This document shows, one piece after another, positions 15,711-24,845 of a DNA stretch of 64,000 nucleotides (within the stretch, counting starts at the first letter, position 1; each line of letters starts with the position of its first letter). The notes below the pieces were generated by a model, which worked only from the letters and a program-made list of their open reading frames with translations, did not search any database and was not told the DNA's origin. Source of the DNA: Marinimicrococcus sp033875255. GTDB lineage: Bacteria; Pseudomonadota; Alphaproteobacteria; Geminicoccales; Geminicoccaceae. Both the position numbers and the translations under genes were made by a program. The stretch spans positions 1-64,000 of the forward strand of contig JAWZSN010000003.1 in the NCBI GenBank assembly GCA_033875255.1. The letters run 5' to 3'.

Positions 15711-16183
15711 GGCTCCCCTTCGTCCGCCTCCTCGCCGCCGGGCAGGTGGCGGATGAACTCCTCGAAGTCGCGCGCCGTGGCGAAGTCCTTGTAGACCGAG
15801 GCGAAGCGCACATAGGCCACCTGGTCGAGCTCGGCCAGGCTGTCCATGGCGTACTCGCCGAGCCTGGTGGCCGGCACCTCCACCTCGCCGGTGGTCTCGA
15901 TCCGGCGCACGATTCCGTTGACGATCCGCTCGATCTGCTCCTCGCCGATGCCGCGCTTGCGCGTGGCGATGCGGATCGAGCGCGCCAGCTTGTCGCGGTC
16001 GAAGGGGACCTTGCGGCCGTCCTTCTTGAGGACGACGAGATCGCGGAGCTGCACGCGCTCGAGTGTGGTGAATCGGGCGCCGCAGCTCGTGCACTGGCGG
16101 CGGCGGCGGATGACCGTCGAGTCCTCGACCGGGCGGGAGTCCTTGACCTGGGTGTCCTCGGACCCGCAGAACGGACAACGCAT
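15707..16183 (-). CDS. nrdR: Transcriptional repressor NrdR
   Basis: A 158-residue nucleotide-sensing repressor of ribonucleotide reductase genes. The N-terminal zinc ribbon has CPFCGSEDTQVKDSR and then CTSCGARFTT. An ATP-cone follows (VVLKKDGRKVPFDRDKLARSI). I take the ATG at 16183 (MRCPFCG), preceded by GAAGGTAGC, rather than the in-frame ATG at 16198 five codons upstream, because homologues start at MRCPFC. Gene order nrdR-ribD is conserved, but glyA, often just upstream, is absent here. Confidence 0.94.
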   Translation of the reverse strand: MRCPFCGSEDTQVKDSRPVEDSTVIRRRRQCTSCGARFTTLERVQLRDLVVLKKDGRKVPFDRDKLARSIRIATRKRGIGEEQIERIVNGIVRRIETTGEVEVPATRLGEYAMDSLAELDQVAYVRFASVYKDFATARDFEEFIRHLPGGEEADEGEP

Positions 16184-16279
16184 CGCTACCTTCGGCACCG
16201 TGGGAGACGCGCGGACAGTAACCCATTGCCCCAGCGCGGCAAAGCCGCGCGGTGCGCGGCTCGCATGCGGGATCGGGGA

Positions 16280-16711
16280 TCAGCCCAGCTTGGCGACCCG
16301 CCGGGCGTGTCGCTCGCCGCCGAAGGGTGTCTCGAGGAAGGCGGCAAGGCAGTCCTTGGCGACGTTGGTGCCGAGGATGCGGGCCCCCAGCGCCAGCACG
16401 TTGGCATCGTTGTGCTCGCGGGCGAGCTTGGCCGTGGTAACGTCGTGGCAGAGGGCGGCGCGCACATGGCGGTGGCGGTTGGCGGCGATGGAGATGCCGA
16501 TGCCCGTGCCGCACACCAGCACGCCGCGCTGCGCCCGGCCCTCGGCCAGCGCCGCGGCAAGGCGGTCGGCCATGTCCGGATAATCCACCGGGTCGGCCGA
16601 GGCCGGGCCCAGGTCCAAAACCTCGAAGCCGCTGGTGGCAACGACCTCCTTCAGCGCGTTCTTCAGCTCGAAGCCGGCATGATCGGCCACGAGCGCTATC
16701 ACCTCGGACAT
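16280..16711 (-). CDS. rpiB: Ribose-5-phosphate isomerase B
   Basis: A 143-residue RpiB/LacAB-type isomerase that interconverts ribose-5- and ribulose-5-phosphate. Signature sequences are ALVADHAGFELKN at the start, LVCGTGIGISIAANR near residue 65 (catalytic Cys and anion loop), the catalytic region CHDVTTAKLAREHNDANVLALG, and GGERHARRV at the end. It lies 96 bp upstream of nrdR on the same strand and may begin the riboflavin block transcript. Confidence 0.93.
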   Translation of the reverse strand: MSEVIALVADHAGFELKNALKEVVATSGFEVLDLGPASADPVDYPDMADRLAAALAEGRAQRGVLVCGTGIGISIAANRHRHVRAALCHDVTTAKLAREHNDANVLALGARILGTNVAKDCLAAFLETPFGGERHARRVAKLG

Positions 16712-16744
16712 GACGGAAGTTCCCTTGAGGACGGTCGCGGCGCT

Positions 16745-19012
16745 TCAAGCATACCAGCGGCGCCCTGCCAAGCGCACGCGCCGTCGCGGCGCCGGAGGGC
16801 CGCGCAGCGTGAAGCCGGCAGCGCGGCCGTGCGCCGCGTCGGGACCGACGATCACCCGCATCCGGCCGGGCTCGAGCCGCGGCTTCATATCCTGCCCGAG
16901 AAAGCGCATGGCGGCGGCACTTAGCTCGAACCGCACGAGTCGGCCCTGGCCGGGCTCGAGCCGGACCCGCCGGAAATCCTTCAGCTCACGCACCGGTCTC
17001 GCCACCGACGCCACCGGGTCGCGCAGGTAGAGCTGGACCAGCTCCTCGCCGGCGCGGGCGCCGGCATTCTCGACCCGCAGCTCGACCACGAGGCTTTCGC
17101 CGGGCCCGATCTCCTCGCGGTCGAGACGCAGGGGGCCGTAGCGGAAGCGCGTATAGGCGAGCCCGTGCCCGAACGGCCACTGGGGCTCGAAGGACATGTC
17201 CAGATAGCGGCTGGTGTAGTGGCTTTCGCTCGAAGGCCGGCCGGTCGGCCGCTGCGCGTGGAAGATCGGGATCTGGCCGGTGCTGCGGGGGATCGAGACC
17301 GGCAGCCGGGCGCTGGGCGCTGCGGCACCCAGGAGGATGTCGGCCACCGCGTTGCCGGCCTCGTGCCCGAGGAACCAGGCGAGCAGGATCGCCGGAACCT
17401 CCTGGGCAAGATCGCCCAGCACCAGCGGCCGGCCGGCCGTGAGGAGGAGTATGGCGGGCGTGCCGGTGGCGAGGACGGCCCGCGCCAGCTCGATCTGCGG
17501 CGCGGGGAGGACCGGCTCGGCGCGGCTCGCCGCCTCGCCGCTCATCCTCGCATGCTCGCCCAGGCACAGGAGGACGAGATCGGCCGCCCGCGCCCCCTCG
17601 ACCGCCTGCTTCAGGAGCAGCGGTTGGCGGCGCTCGACACTCGAGCCGCGCAGGTGGCGGATCTCGAGCGCCCCGCCGGCAGCCTCGCGCAGGCCGGCCA
17701 GATAGCTCACCGCCGCCGCCGGATCGCCGGCTCCGGCCCAGGGCCCCAGCATCTCCCGCGGCGCGTCGCACAGAGGGCCGATCACGGCGATCCGTTGGCC
17801 CCGCGGGGCGAGCGGCAGGAGATCGCCGTCGTTCTTCAGCAGCACGATCGAGCGCCGCGCCGCCTCGCGGGCGAGCGCCCGGGCGTCGTCCTTGGGGGCG
17901 GGCGGTGCCGGCGGTGGCCTTGCGTCGAGCAGGCCCTTGCGGGCCTTGAGCTCGAGCACCCGGCGCACCGCCTCGTCAATCAGCGTCTCGGCCACCCGAC
18001 CGTCGCGCACCGCTTCAAGGAGCGGCCGGTCGTACGCCTTGCCCTGCATGTCGAGATCGACCCCGGCTGCCAGCGCCAGCTCTGCCGCGTCCATGAGCGT
18101 TCCGGCAACGCCGTGGGCCCGTAGCTCGGGGATCGCCTCGAAGTCGCTGACCACCACGCCCGAAAAGCCCCACTCGTTGCGCAGCATGTCGCGCAGCAGC
18201 GGCCGGCTCGCGGTGGCGGGAAGGCCCGCCAGGTCGTTGAAGGCCGGCATCAGCGCCGCCGCTCCCGCCTCGATGGCGGCGGCGAAGGCCGGCAGGTGGA
18301 TCTCCCGTAGGCTGCGCTCGGAGATGTCGGCGCTGTTGTACTCGCGGCCGGCCACCGGCGCCCCGTAGGCGCCCATGTGCTTGGGCGTGGCGATCAGGCT
18401 GCCGGGGGCGGCGAGGTCGGCTGCCTGGTAGCCGCGCACCGCGGCGGCGGCGAGCCGGGCGGCGAGCAGCGGGTCCTCGCCCGGCCCCTCGGCGATGCGG
18501 CCCCAGCGGGGATCGCGGCTGACGTCGAGCATCGGCGCGAAGGTCCAGTGGATGCCCTCGGCCGCCGCCTCCCTGGCCGCCCGCCGCGCCGTCCGCTCGA
18601 CGAGGCCGGGATCGAAGCTCGCCGCCAGCGCCAGCGGAATGGGGAAGACCGTGCGGTGGCCGTGCAGCACGTCGAACGCGAAGAGCAGGGGGATGCCGAG
18701 CCTGCTCTCCTTCCGGCTGAGTCGCTGCAGCTCCTCCGTTACCGGGCCGAATGCATTGAAGACGGCGCCGGCGCGGCCCTGGCGCACCGCCGCCTTCAGC
18801 TCCTCGCCGGCCTCGGAGCCGTCGGCGGTGAATGTCGCCGAGAGCAGGCGGAGCTGGCCGATCTTCTCCTCCAGCGTCATCTCCCCGAGCAGCGCGTCGA
18901 CGCGCTCCTCGCGGGCCGGCGAGAGCGGCTGCAGGCCGCCGGCCGCGGCTGGTGAGGCGGCCAGTAACAGGGCCGGCAGCACGGCCGGCAGCAGGGAGAG
19001 CAGCGCGAGCAT
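16745..19012 (-). CDS. Glycoside hydrolase family 3 (BglX-like beta-glucosidase), exported
   Basis: A 755-residue protein. Residues 1-24 form a signal peptide ending near ASPAAAGG. The GH3 N-terminal barrel (about 35-350) has MTLEEKIGQL, LLFAFDVLHGHRTVFPIPLALAASFD, PRWGRIAEGPGEDP, KHMGAYGAPVAGREYNSADIS, and the nucleophile Asp in VVVSDFEAI (more often SDW or SDY). The C-terminal alpha/beta sandwich (about 380-600) and a fibronectin-III-like tail (PLRLDREEIGPGESLVVELRVEN) follow. This is the full-length BglX layout, so a periplasmic exo-beta-glucosidase or related activity is likely. Phe in place of the usual aromatic after SD is a minor variation. Confidence 0.9.
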   Translation of the reverse strand: MLALLSLLPAVLPALLLAASPAAAGGLQPLSPAREERVDALLGEMTLEEKIGQLRLLSATFTADGSEAGEELKAAVRQGRAGAVFNAFGPVTEELQRLSRKESRLGIPLLFAFDVLHGHRTVFPIPLALAASFDPGLVERTARRAAREAAAEGIHWTFAPMLDVSRDPRWGRIAEGPGEDPLLAARLAAAAVRGYQAADLAAPGSLIATPKHMGAYGAPVAGREYNSADISERSLREIHLPAFAAAIEAGAAALMPAFNDLAGLPATASRPLLRDMLRNEWGFSGVVVSDFEAIPELRAHGVAGTLMDAAELALAAGVDLDMQGKAYDRPLLEAVRDGRVAETLIDEAVRRVLELKARKGLLDARPPPAPPAPKDDARALAREAARRSIVLLKNDGDLLPLAPRGQRIAVIGPLCDAPREMLGPWAGAGDPAAAVSYLAGLREAAGGALEIRHLRGSSVERRQPLLLKQAVEGARAADLVLLCLGEHARMSGEAASRAEPVLPAPQIELARAVLATGTPAILLLTAGRPLVLGDLAQEVPAILLAWFLGHEAGNAVADILLGAAAPSARLPVSIPRSTGQIPIFHAQRPTGRPSSESHYTSRYLDMSFEPQWPFGHGLAYTRFRYGPLRLDREEIGPGESLVVELRVENAGARAGEELVQLYLRDPVASVARPVRELKDFRRVRLEPGQGRLVRFELSAAAMRFLGQDMKPRLEPGRMRVIVGPDAAHGRAAGFTLRGPPAPRRRVRLAGRRWYA

Positions 19013-19145
19013 CGAGGCATCGCCTTCTCATGGACCCGTCCGCAGACCGACGCGCCGCAAAGCATGCATGTTCCTGCGCGCACCGTCCTGCAGCGACAGG
19101 TTTTCTGCTAGGCTGGCGGCTCGGCTGCGGAAAGGGGCGTGAGCG

Positions 19146-19715
19146 ATGCGGCGGCGGGTCTTGCTGGGTCTGTGCCTCGCCGCGCTCGCCGCGGCGCCGG
19201 CTGCCCGTGCACAGGAGGACGCGCTCTGGCAGGCGCTGGAGCAGGGCGGGCTGGTCGTGCTGCTGCGGCATGCCACGGCGCCGGGAACGGGCGATCCGGC
19301 CGGCTTCCGGCTCGACGACTGCAGGACCCAGCGCATTCTGAGCGAGGCCGGCCGGGAGGAGGCCAGGAGGCTCGGTGCCGAATTCCGCGCGCGCGGCGTG
19401 GCGGTCGGACGGGTGCTCTCCAGCCGCTGGTGCCGCTGCCTCGAGACGGCGCGCCTGCTGGACCTCGCCCCGGTGGAGCCGTTCGAGCCGCTCGATTCCT
19501 TCTTCACCGAGCGCAGCCGGCGCGAGATCCGGACCGAGGCGCTGCGCCGCTTCGTGGCGGGCTGGCGGGGGCCGGGCAACGCGCTGCTGGTCACCCACCA
19601 GGTCAACATCACGGCCCTGACCGGGATCTTCCCCGGATCGGGCGAGGCGGTGCTGCTGCGCCCCTGGCGGGGCGGCTTCCAGATCCTCGGCCGCCTGCCG
19701 CCACCCGGCGCCTGA
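19146..19715 (+). CDS. Histidine phosphatase family protein, exported
   Basis: A 189-residue protein with a short signal peptide (MRRRVLLGLCLAALAAAPAARA). A phosphoglycerate-mutase-like phosphatase fold follows. The catalytic His is in LVVLLRHATAPG near residue 42, then SEAGREEARRLG, SSRWCRCLETA, and the second His in LLVTHQVNI near 153. Exported members act on unknown phospho-substrates. The ATG at 19146 follows AAAGGGGCGTGAGCG. It converges with the downstream ABC transporter gene, 14 bp apart. Confidence 0.85.
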   Translation: MRRRVLLGLCLAALAAAPAARAQEDALWQALEQGGLVVLLRHATAPGTGDPAGFRLDDCRTQRILSEAGREEARRLGAEFRARGVAVGRVLSSRWCRCLETARLLDLAPVEPFEPLDSFFTERSRREIRTEALRRFVAGWRGPGNALLVTHQVNITALTGIFPGSGEAVLLRPWRGGFQILGRLPPPGA

Positions 19716-19729
19716 GGCTTGCCGCCGGC

Positions 19730-21514
19730 TCATTCGGCGGCGGTATCCTCCGGGCTCTCCTGCTGGCGGGTCCACATCTGATGATAGAGGCCGCGATGGG
19801 CGAGCAGCGCGGCGTGGCTGCCGCGCTCGATCACCTGGCCGCGCTCGAGCACGACGATCTCGTCGGCGTCGACCACGGTCGACAGGCGGTGGGCAATCAC
19901 CAGCGTGGTACGGCCGCGGGCGACCTGCGCCAGGGCGTCCTGCAGCGAGCGCTCGGTGCGACTGTCGAGCGCCGACGTCGCCTCGTCGAGCACCAGGATG
20001 GCGGGGTCCTTGAGAACCACCCGGGCGATCGCCACGCGCTGCTTCTCGCCGCCCGAGAGCTTGAGCCCGCGCTCGCCCACCTGGGTGTCGTAGCCGTCCG
20101 GCAGGCTCTCGACGAACTCGTGGATCTGGGCGATGCGGGCTGCGCGGACGATCTCCTCGCGGCCCGCCCCCGGGCGGCCATAGGCGATGTTGGCGGCGAT
20201 CGTGTCGTTGAAGAGCACGGTGTCCTGCGGCACCACGCCGATGGCGGCCCTGAGGCTCGCCTGGCTCACCTTGCGCACGTCCTGGCCGTCGATCCTGACC
20301 GCACCCGAGGTGACGTCGAAGAAGCGGAACAGCAGGCGCACCACGGTGGACTTGCCGGCTCCCGAGGGGCCGACCACGGCGAGCTTGTGGCCGGCGGGAA
20401 TGGTGAAGCCCAGCCCGTCGAGGATCGGGCGGCGCTCGTCATAGGCGAAGCCCACCGCCTCGAAGGTCACGCTGCCGCCGTCGAGCTCGAGCGCGCCGGC
20501 GCCGGGCGCATCGGCGATCTCCGGCGCGCGGCGCAGCAGGCCGCCGATGGTCTCGAGGTCGGTCAGTGACTGACGTAGCTCGCGATAGACCACGCCCAGG
20601 AAGTTGAGCGGCATGTAGAGCTGGAGGATGAAGGCGTTGACCAGCACCACGTCGCCCACGGTGAGGGTGCCCGCCACCACGTCGCGGGCGGCCAGCAGCA
20701 TGACCACGGTGACCCCCACCGCGATGATCGCCGCCTGGCCGGCATTGAGGAACGACAGGCTCACCTGCGACTTCACCGCGGCGTTCTCGTAGGCAGTCAG
20801 CGCGCCATCGAGGCGGCGCGATTCGAACGCCTCGTTGCCGAACGCCTTGACCGTCTCGTAGTTGATCAGCCCGTCGACCGCCTGGCCGCTGAACTCGTTG
20901 TCCCGCGCGTTCATCTCGCGGCGGAAGGCGGTGCGCCAGTTGGTGGTGACGATGGTGAAGGCGGCGTAGGCGGCGATCGTCAGGAAGGTGACCAGCGCGA
21001 AGGTGGGCGGATAGCGCCAGACCAGGATGCCCAGCACCAGCACGAACTCGAGCAGGGTGGGCACCATGCTGAAGACCACCGTCTCCAGCAAGAAGCTCAC
21101 CGCGTGGACGCCGCGGCTGATGGCGCGCGCCAGCTCGCCGGTACGGCGCTCCAGGTGGTAGCGCAGGGAAAGGGCGAAAAGGTGCTCGTAGACCTGGCGC
21201 GCCACCAGCCTTCCCGCCCGCTCGCCGACCCGCGAGAAGAGCGCGTCGCGGAGCTGGGTGAAGAGCGAGGCGCCCAGCCGGGCGGCACCGTAGGCCACCA
21301 GGAACGCCACCGGCACGGCGGCCGCCGTGGCGACGCTCAGCTCGTCGACCACGCCCTTGAGGAAGAAGGGAACCGAGATGTTGACCAGCTTGGCGGCGAC
21401 CAGGAAGAGGCCGGCGATCACCACCCGCCGGCGCAGCGCCGATGACCCCTCCGGCCACAGATAGGGCAGGACGAGTCTCACCAGCTCGCCCAGGGCACCC
21501 TCTTTCTCCCGCAT
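19730..21514 (-). CDS. ABC exporter, Atm1/HMT-type half-transporter (permease plus ATPase)
   Basis: A 594-residue protein with an N-terminal six-helix membrane domain (about 30-325), including LRRRVVIAGLFLVAAKLVN and INYETVKAFGNE, the latter typical of the Atm1 family. The C-terminal ATPase domain has Walker A GPSGAGKST, Q-loop VVPQDTVLFNDTI, signature LSGGEKQR, Walker B AILVLDEATSALD and H-loop VIAHRLST. Atm1-family exporters move glutathione-linked or sulfur-containing compounds and metals. Homodimer formation and this substrate class are family inference. I use the ATG at 21514, preceded by GAGGAAGTGCGG, not the farther upstream in-frame start. Confidence 0.9.
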   Translation of the reverse strand: MREKEGALGELVRLVLPYLWPEGSSALRRRVVIAGLFLVAAKLVNISVPFFLKGVVDELSVATAAAVPVAFLVAYGAARLGASLFTQLRDALFSRVGERAGRLVARQVYEHLFALSLRYHLERRTGELARAISRGVHAVSFLLETVVFSMVPTLLEFVLVLGILVWRYPPTFALVTFLTIAAYAAFTIVTTNWRTAFRREMNARDNEFSGQAVDGLINYETVKAFGNEAFESRRLDGALTAYENAAVKSQVSLSFLNAGQAAIIAVGVTVVMLLAARDVVAGTLTVGDVVLVNAFILQLYMPLNFLGVVYRELRQSLTDLETIGGLLRRAPEIADAPGAGALELDGGSVTFEAVGFAYDERRPILDGLGFTIPAGHKLAVVGPSGAGKSTVVRLLFRFFDVTSGAVRIDGQDVRKVSQASLRAAIGVVPQDTVLFNDTIAANIAYGRPGAGREEIVRAARIAQIHEFVESLPDGYDTQVGERGLKLSGGEKQRVAIARVVLKDPAILVLDEATSALDSRTERSLQDALAQVARGRTTLVIAHRLSTVVDADEIVVLERGQVIERGSHAALLAHRGLYHQMWTRQQESPEDTAAE

Positions 21515-21587
21515 CCGCACTTCCTCTCGCCGCCGGAACCGGGCGCACCATAGCCCCCGCACAGGCCTCGCGCGACGATGGCGGCGC

Positions 21588-21617
21588 TTGTTTGCGCCGC
21601 GTCGCTTTGCGCATAGT
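21588..21617 (+). promoter_or_regulatory. Candidate promoter of the GMC oxidoreductase gene
   Basis: TTGTTT (21588-21593) and CATAGT (21612-21617) with an 18-bp spacer lie 40 bp before the start of the oxidoreductase, within the divergent gap. Moderate match by eye only. Confidence 0.35.
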
Positions 21618-21657
21618 GGGGGCGCGCCGGACCGGCGGCGAACAAGGAGGATCAGCG

Positions 21658-23280
21658 TTGACGGCAGCGCCCATCGGCGAGTTCGACTATATCGTGATCG
21701 GTGCTGGCACTGCCGGCTGCGTGCTGGCCAACCGGCTCTCGGCCGATCCGGCCCGCCGCGTGCTGCTCCTGGAGGCGGGGGGCAAGGACGACTGGTTTTG
21801 GATCCACGTGCCGGTGGGCTACCTCTACACCCAGAACAACCCGCGCACCGACTGGTGCTTCAAGACCGAGGCGGAGGCGGGTCTGGGCGGCCGGGCGCTC
21901 AACTATCCGCGCGGCCGGGTGCTGGGCGGCAGCTCCTCGATCAACGGCATGATCTATATGCGCGGCCAGGCGCGCGACTACGACCTGTGGCGGCAGATGG
22001 GCAATCCCGGCTGGGCGTGGGAAGACGTGCTGCCCTGGTTCAAGCGCTCCGAGGACCATTACGCGGGGGCCAGCGAGTTCCACGGCGCGGGCGGCGAGTG
22101 GCGGGTCGAGGAGCCGCGGCTGCGCTGGGAAATCCTCGACGCGTTCCGCGAGGCGGCGGCGCAGGCCGGCATCCCCAAGACCGACGACTTCAACACCGGC
22201 ACCAACGAGGGCTGCGGCTATTTCCAGGTGAACCAGCGCCGCGGCGTGCGCTGGAACGCGTCGAAGGCCTTTCTGCGGCCGGTGCTGAGCCGCACGAACC
22301 TCCAGGTGCTGACCGGCGCCCATGTCCAGACGCTGGAGTTCGACGGGCGGCGCTGCACCGGCGTCACCTTCCTCCACGAGGGCGGCAGCAAGACGGCCTC
22401 GGCCAAGGGCGAGGTGATCCTCGCCTCCGGCGCCATCGGCTCGCCGGCCCTGCTCCAGCATGCCGGCATCGGCCCCGGCGAGGTGCTGGCCGGGCAGGGC
22501 ATCGCGGTGCGCCACGAGCTGCGCGGCGTCGGGGAGAACCTGCAGGACCATCTGCAGCTCCGCCTGATCTACAAGGTGAGCAACGTCCGGACCTTGAACC
22601 AGCAGGTCCACTCGATCTTCGGCAAGGCGCTGATGGGCATTGATTATCTGGTGCGGCGGCGCGGCCCGCTCTCCATGGCGCCCTCGCAGCTCGGCGCCTT
22701 CGCGCGCAGCGACGACAGCTACGAGACGCCCAACCTCGAATATCACGTGCAGCCGCTCTCGCTGGAGAAGTTCGGCGAGCCGCTGCACCGCTTCCCCGCC
22801 TTCACCGCCTCGGTCTGCAATCTGCGCCCGACCAGCCGCGGGCATGTGCGCATCAAGAGCGCCGATCCGGCGGCAGCGCCGGCGATCAGCCCCAACTACC
22901 TCGCGACCGACGAGGACCGCCGCGTGGCGGCCGACGCCATCCGGCTGACCCGCCGGATCTGCGCGGCGCCGGCGCTCGGCCGCTTCGAGCCTGTCGAGCA
23001 TCTGCCCGGAGCGGATCTCACCACCGACGAGGCGCTGGCCGAGGCGGCCGGCCGCATCGGCACGACGATCTTCCACCCGGTGGGCACCTGCCGGATGGGT
23101 CCCGACGGCGATCTCGGCGCGGTGGTCGACCCGCGGCTGCGGGTGCGCGGCATCGAGGGCTTGCGGGTCGTCGATGCCTCGATCATGCCCACCATCGTCT
23201 CGGGCAACACCAACTCGCCGGTGGTGATGATCGCCGAGAAGGCCAGCGAGATGATCCGCGAGGATGCCCGGGCCGCCTGA
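21658..23280 (+). CDS. GMC-family FAD oxidoreductase (choline/alcohol dehydrogenase type)
   Basis: A 540-residue flavoprotein. The FAD-binding N-terminus is FDYIVIGAGTAGCVLANRLS with LLLEAGG. GMC signature 1 is RGRVLGGSSSINGMIYMRGQ and signature 2 is ASGAIGSPALLQHAGIG. The C-terminal active-site region is TTIFHPVGTCRMG, with the catalytic His, and the FAD-closing VDASIMPTIVSGNTNSP. Choline dehydrogenase and polyethylene-glycol or alcohol dehydrogenases share this plan, and the substrate is not determinable. The start is TTG at 21658: the AAGGAGG Shine-Dalgarno at 21644-21650 is correctly spaced for it and no ATG fits. Confidence 0.9.
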   Translation: MTAAPIGEFDYIVIGAGTAGCVLANRLSADPARRVLLLEAGGKDDWFWIHVPVGYLYTQNNPRTDWCFKTEAEAGLGGRALNYPRGRVLGGSSSINGMIYMRGQARDYDLWRQMGNPGWAWEDVLPWFKRSEDHYAGASEFHGAGGEWRVEEPRLRWEILDAFREAAAQAGIPKTDDFNTGTNEGCGYFQVNQRRGVRWNASKAFLRPVLSRTNLQVLTGAHVQTLEFDGRRCTGVTFLHEGGSKTASAKGEVILASGAIGSPALLQHAGIGPGEVLAGQGIAVRHELRGVGENLQDHLQLRLIYKVSNVRTLNQQVHSIFGKALMGIDYLVRRRGPLSMAPSQLGAFARSDDSYETPNLEYHVQPLSLEKFGEPLHRFPAFTASVCNLRPTSRGHVRIKSADPAAAPAISPNYLATDEDRRVAADAIRLTRRICAAPALGRFEPVEHLPGADLTTDEALAEAAGRIGTTIFHPVGTCRMGPDGDLGAVVDPRLRVRGIEGLRVVDASIMPTIVSGNTNSPVVMIAEKASEMIREDARAA

Positions 23281-23388
23281 GGACCCGGTTGCGGTACCCG
23301 GGCCGGCCGATATGCTGGATCGATAGGATGAACGGACGGGTGGGCGCCCCTGCGGGCGGTGGCCCGGCAGGCACGAGAGGAACGGGCG

Positions 23389-23829
23389 ATGGGTAGTGGT
23401 GTCGGCTGGATGCTGCTGGGGATCCTCCTTGGCGGCGCAGGCGCGTTCCTCTACCTCGCCCGCAAGAGCGACGAGCGGGTGGCCCAGGCCCAGGAGGGCG
23501 TGGCCCGGCAGATCAGCCAGGCGCAGGAGGATGCGCTGCAGGCCGACATGGCGCATGCCGAGACCAAGGAGCGGCTGATCGAGCTGCAGATGCGCCACCG
23601 CGATCTCGAGAAGCGGCTGCGCAAGCACGAGGAGCAGCAGGCCAGTGCCGCGCGTCTCGCCGCCGCGGCGTCCGGCGAGACGGTGGACGGGGCCGAGAAC
23701 GGCAGGGCGGGCCGCGCCAACAGCGCCCGGCTCAAGGCGATCGAGGCCAAGCTGGCGCAGCTTCCGGCCGGCTCCTCGGCGCGCGCCCGTCTCGAGCGCC
23801 AGCGCGGCCGGCTGCTCCGCCACTCCTGA
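23389..23829 (+). CDS. Small membrane-anchored coiled-coil protein, function unknown
   Basis: A 146-residue protein not recognised as a named family. Residues about 5-23 form a single hydrophobic Gly-rich helix (GWMLLGILLGGAGAFLYLA). Residues about 28-90 are highly charged with heptad-like spacing (QISQAQEDALQADMAHAET...MRHRDLEKRLRKHEEQQ), suggesting a coiled coil. The tail is basic (LERQRGRLLRHS). The architecture recalls small bitopic envelope proteins. The ATG at 23389 follows CGAGAGGAACGGG. It converges with gpsA 8 bp away. Confidence 0.65.
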   Translation: MGSGVGWMLLGILLGGAGAFLYLARKSDERVAQAQEGVARQISQAQEDALQADMAHAETKERLIELQMRHRDLEKRLRKHEEQQASAARLAAAASGETVDGAENGRAGRANSARLKAIEAKLAQLPAGSSARARLERQRGRLLRHS

Positions 23830-23836
23830 GGCGCTG

Positions 23837-24832
23837 CTACTCGGAGCCCGCCAGCGGGCGGGCCATCAGCTCGCCCACCACCGTGTCGAGGTCGGTCTCG
23901 CCGGCCACCACGCGGCGCACCGCGTCGGCGATCGGCAGCTCGACGCCGTGCCGCGCCGCGAGCAGGCATGCGGCCGAGGCCGTCCAGGCCCCTTCGGCAA
24001 GGGCCTGCCCCTGCGCCATCAGCTCGCCGACCGAGCGGCCCTGGCCCAGAGCGTGCCCGAAGGAGGTGTTGCGGGAGGTGAGGCTCGTGGCCGTGAGCAT
24101 CAGATCGCCCAGGCCCGAAAGGCCCATCAGGGTCTCGCGTCGCGCCCCCAGCGCCTCGGCGAGCCTGCAGGTCTCGGCAAGCCCGCGGGTGATCACCGCC
24201 GCCCGGGCGTTCTCGCCCAGCCCCTTGCCCATGACCGCGCCGGCCGCCACCGCCACCACGTTCTTGAGCGCGCCGCCGAGCTCGACCCCCAAAAGATCGT
24301 CGCTCGGGTAGGGGCGGAAGGACGGCGAGGCCAGCGCCTCGCACAAGAAAACGGCCTGCGCACGTTCCTGTGCCGCGACAGTGACAGCGGTGGGCAGGCC
24401 CAGGGCGGCCTCGCGGGCGAAGGAGGGGCCCGAGAGGGCGGCGGCGGCGTCTTGCGGCCGCAGCTCGGCGATCACCTCGCTCAGCCGCAGCCCGGTCCTC
24501 TGCTCGATGCCCTTGGCGCACAGCACCAGCGTGCCGGTCCGCTCGGGAAGGCGGGCCACCACCTCGCGGACCGTCTGGGCCGGCACCGCCAGGAGAATCA
24601 CCGGCGCGGCGGCTGCCTCCGCGATCTCGGCTGTGGGCGTGATCGCGGGATCGAGCGGGATGCCGGGCAGGTAGCGCTGGTTCTCGCGAGTAGCGCCGAG
24701 CGCCGCCACGCGCTGCGGATCGCGGTCCCAGAGCGCCACCGCGCGGCCGGCCCGGGCAGCAGTGATCGCCAGCGCGGTACCCCAGCTGCCGGCGCCCAGA
24801 ACGCCGATCTTGCCGCCTTGCTGCAGGCTCAT
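23837..24832 (-). CDS. gpsA: Glycerol-3-phosphate dehydrogenase [NAD(P)+]
   Basis: A 331-residue enzyme that makes sn-glycerol-3-phosphate for phospholipid synthesis. The dinucleotide-binding motif is IGVLGAGSWGTALA near residue 9, and LCAKGIEQ, LSGPSFAREAALGLPTAV and LGGALKNVVAVAAGA (catalytic Lys) follow. The substrate-binding segment is GLGENARAAVITRGL and the C-terminal part contains GLSGLGDLMLTATS. Length is normal. Downstream genes are separate; the 151-residue exported protein lies 13 bp upstream on the same strand. Confidence 0.94.
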   Translation of the reverse strand: MSLQQGGKIGVLGAGSWGTALAITAARAGRAVALWDRDPQRVAALGATRENQRYLPGIPLDPAITPTAEIAEAAAAPVILLAVPAQTVREVVARLPERTGTLVLCAKGIEQRTGLRLSEVIAELRPQDAAAALSGPSFAREAALGLPTAVTVAAQERAQAVFLCEALASPSFRPYPSDDLLGVELGGALKNVVAVAAGAVMGKGLGENARAAVITRGLAETCRLAEALGARRETLMGLSGLGDLMLTATSLTSRNTSFGHALGQGRSVGELMAQGQALAEGAWTASAACLLAARHGVELPIADAVRRVVAGETDLDTVVGELMARPLAGSE

Positions 24833-24845
24833 GAGAATGTCGCCG

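Noticed and set aside
13440..15794. 784-codon plus-strand open frame over the riboflavin genes
   Set aside because: Antisense shadow of ribB, ribE and ribD, all identified by their signature motifs.
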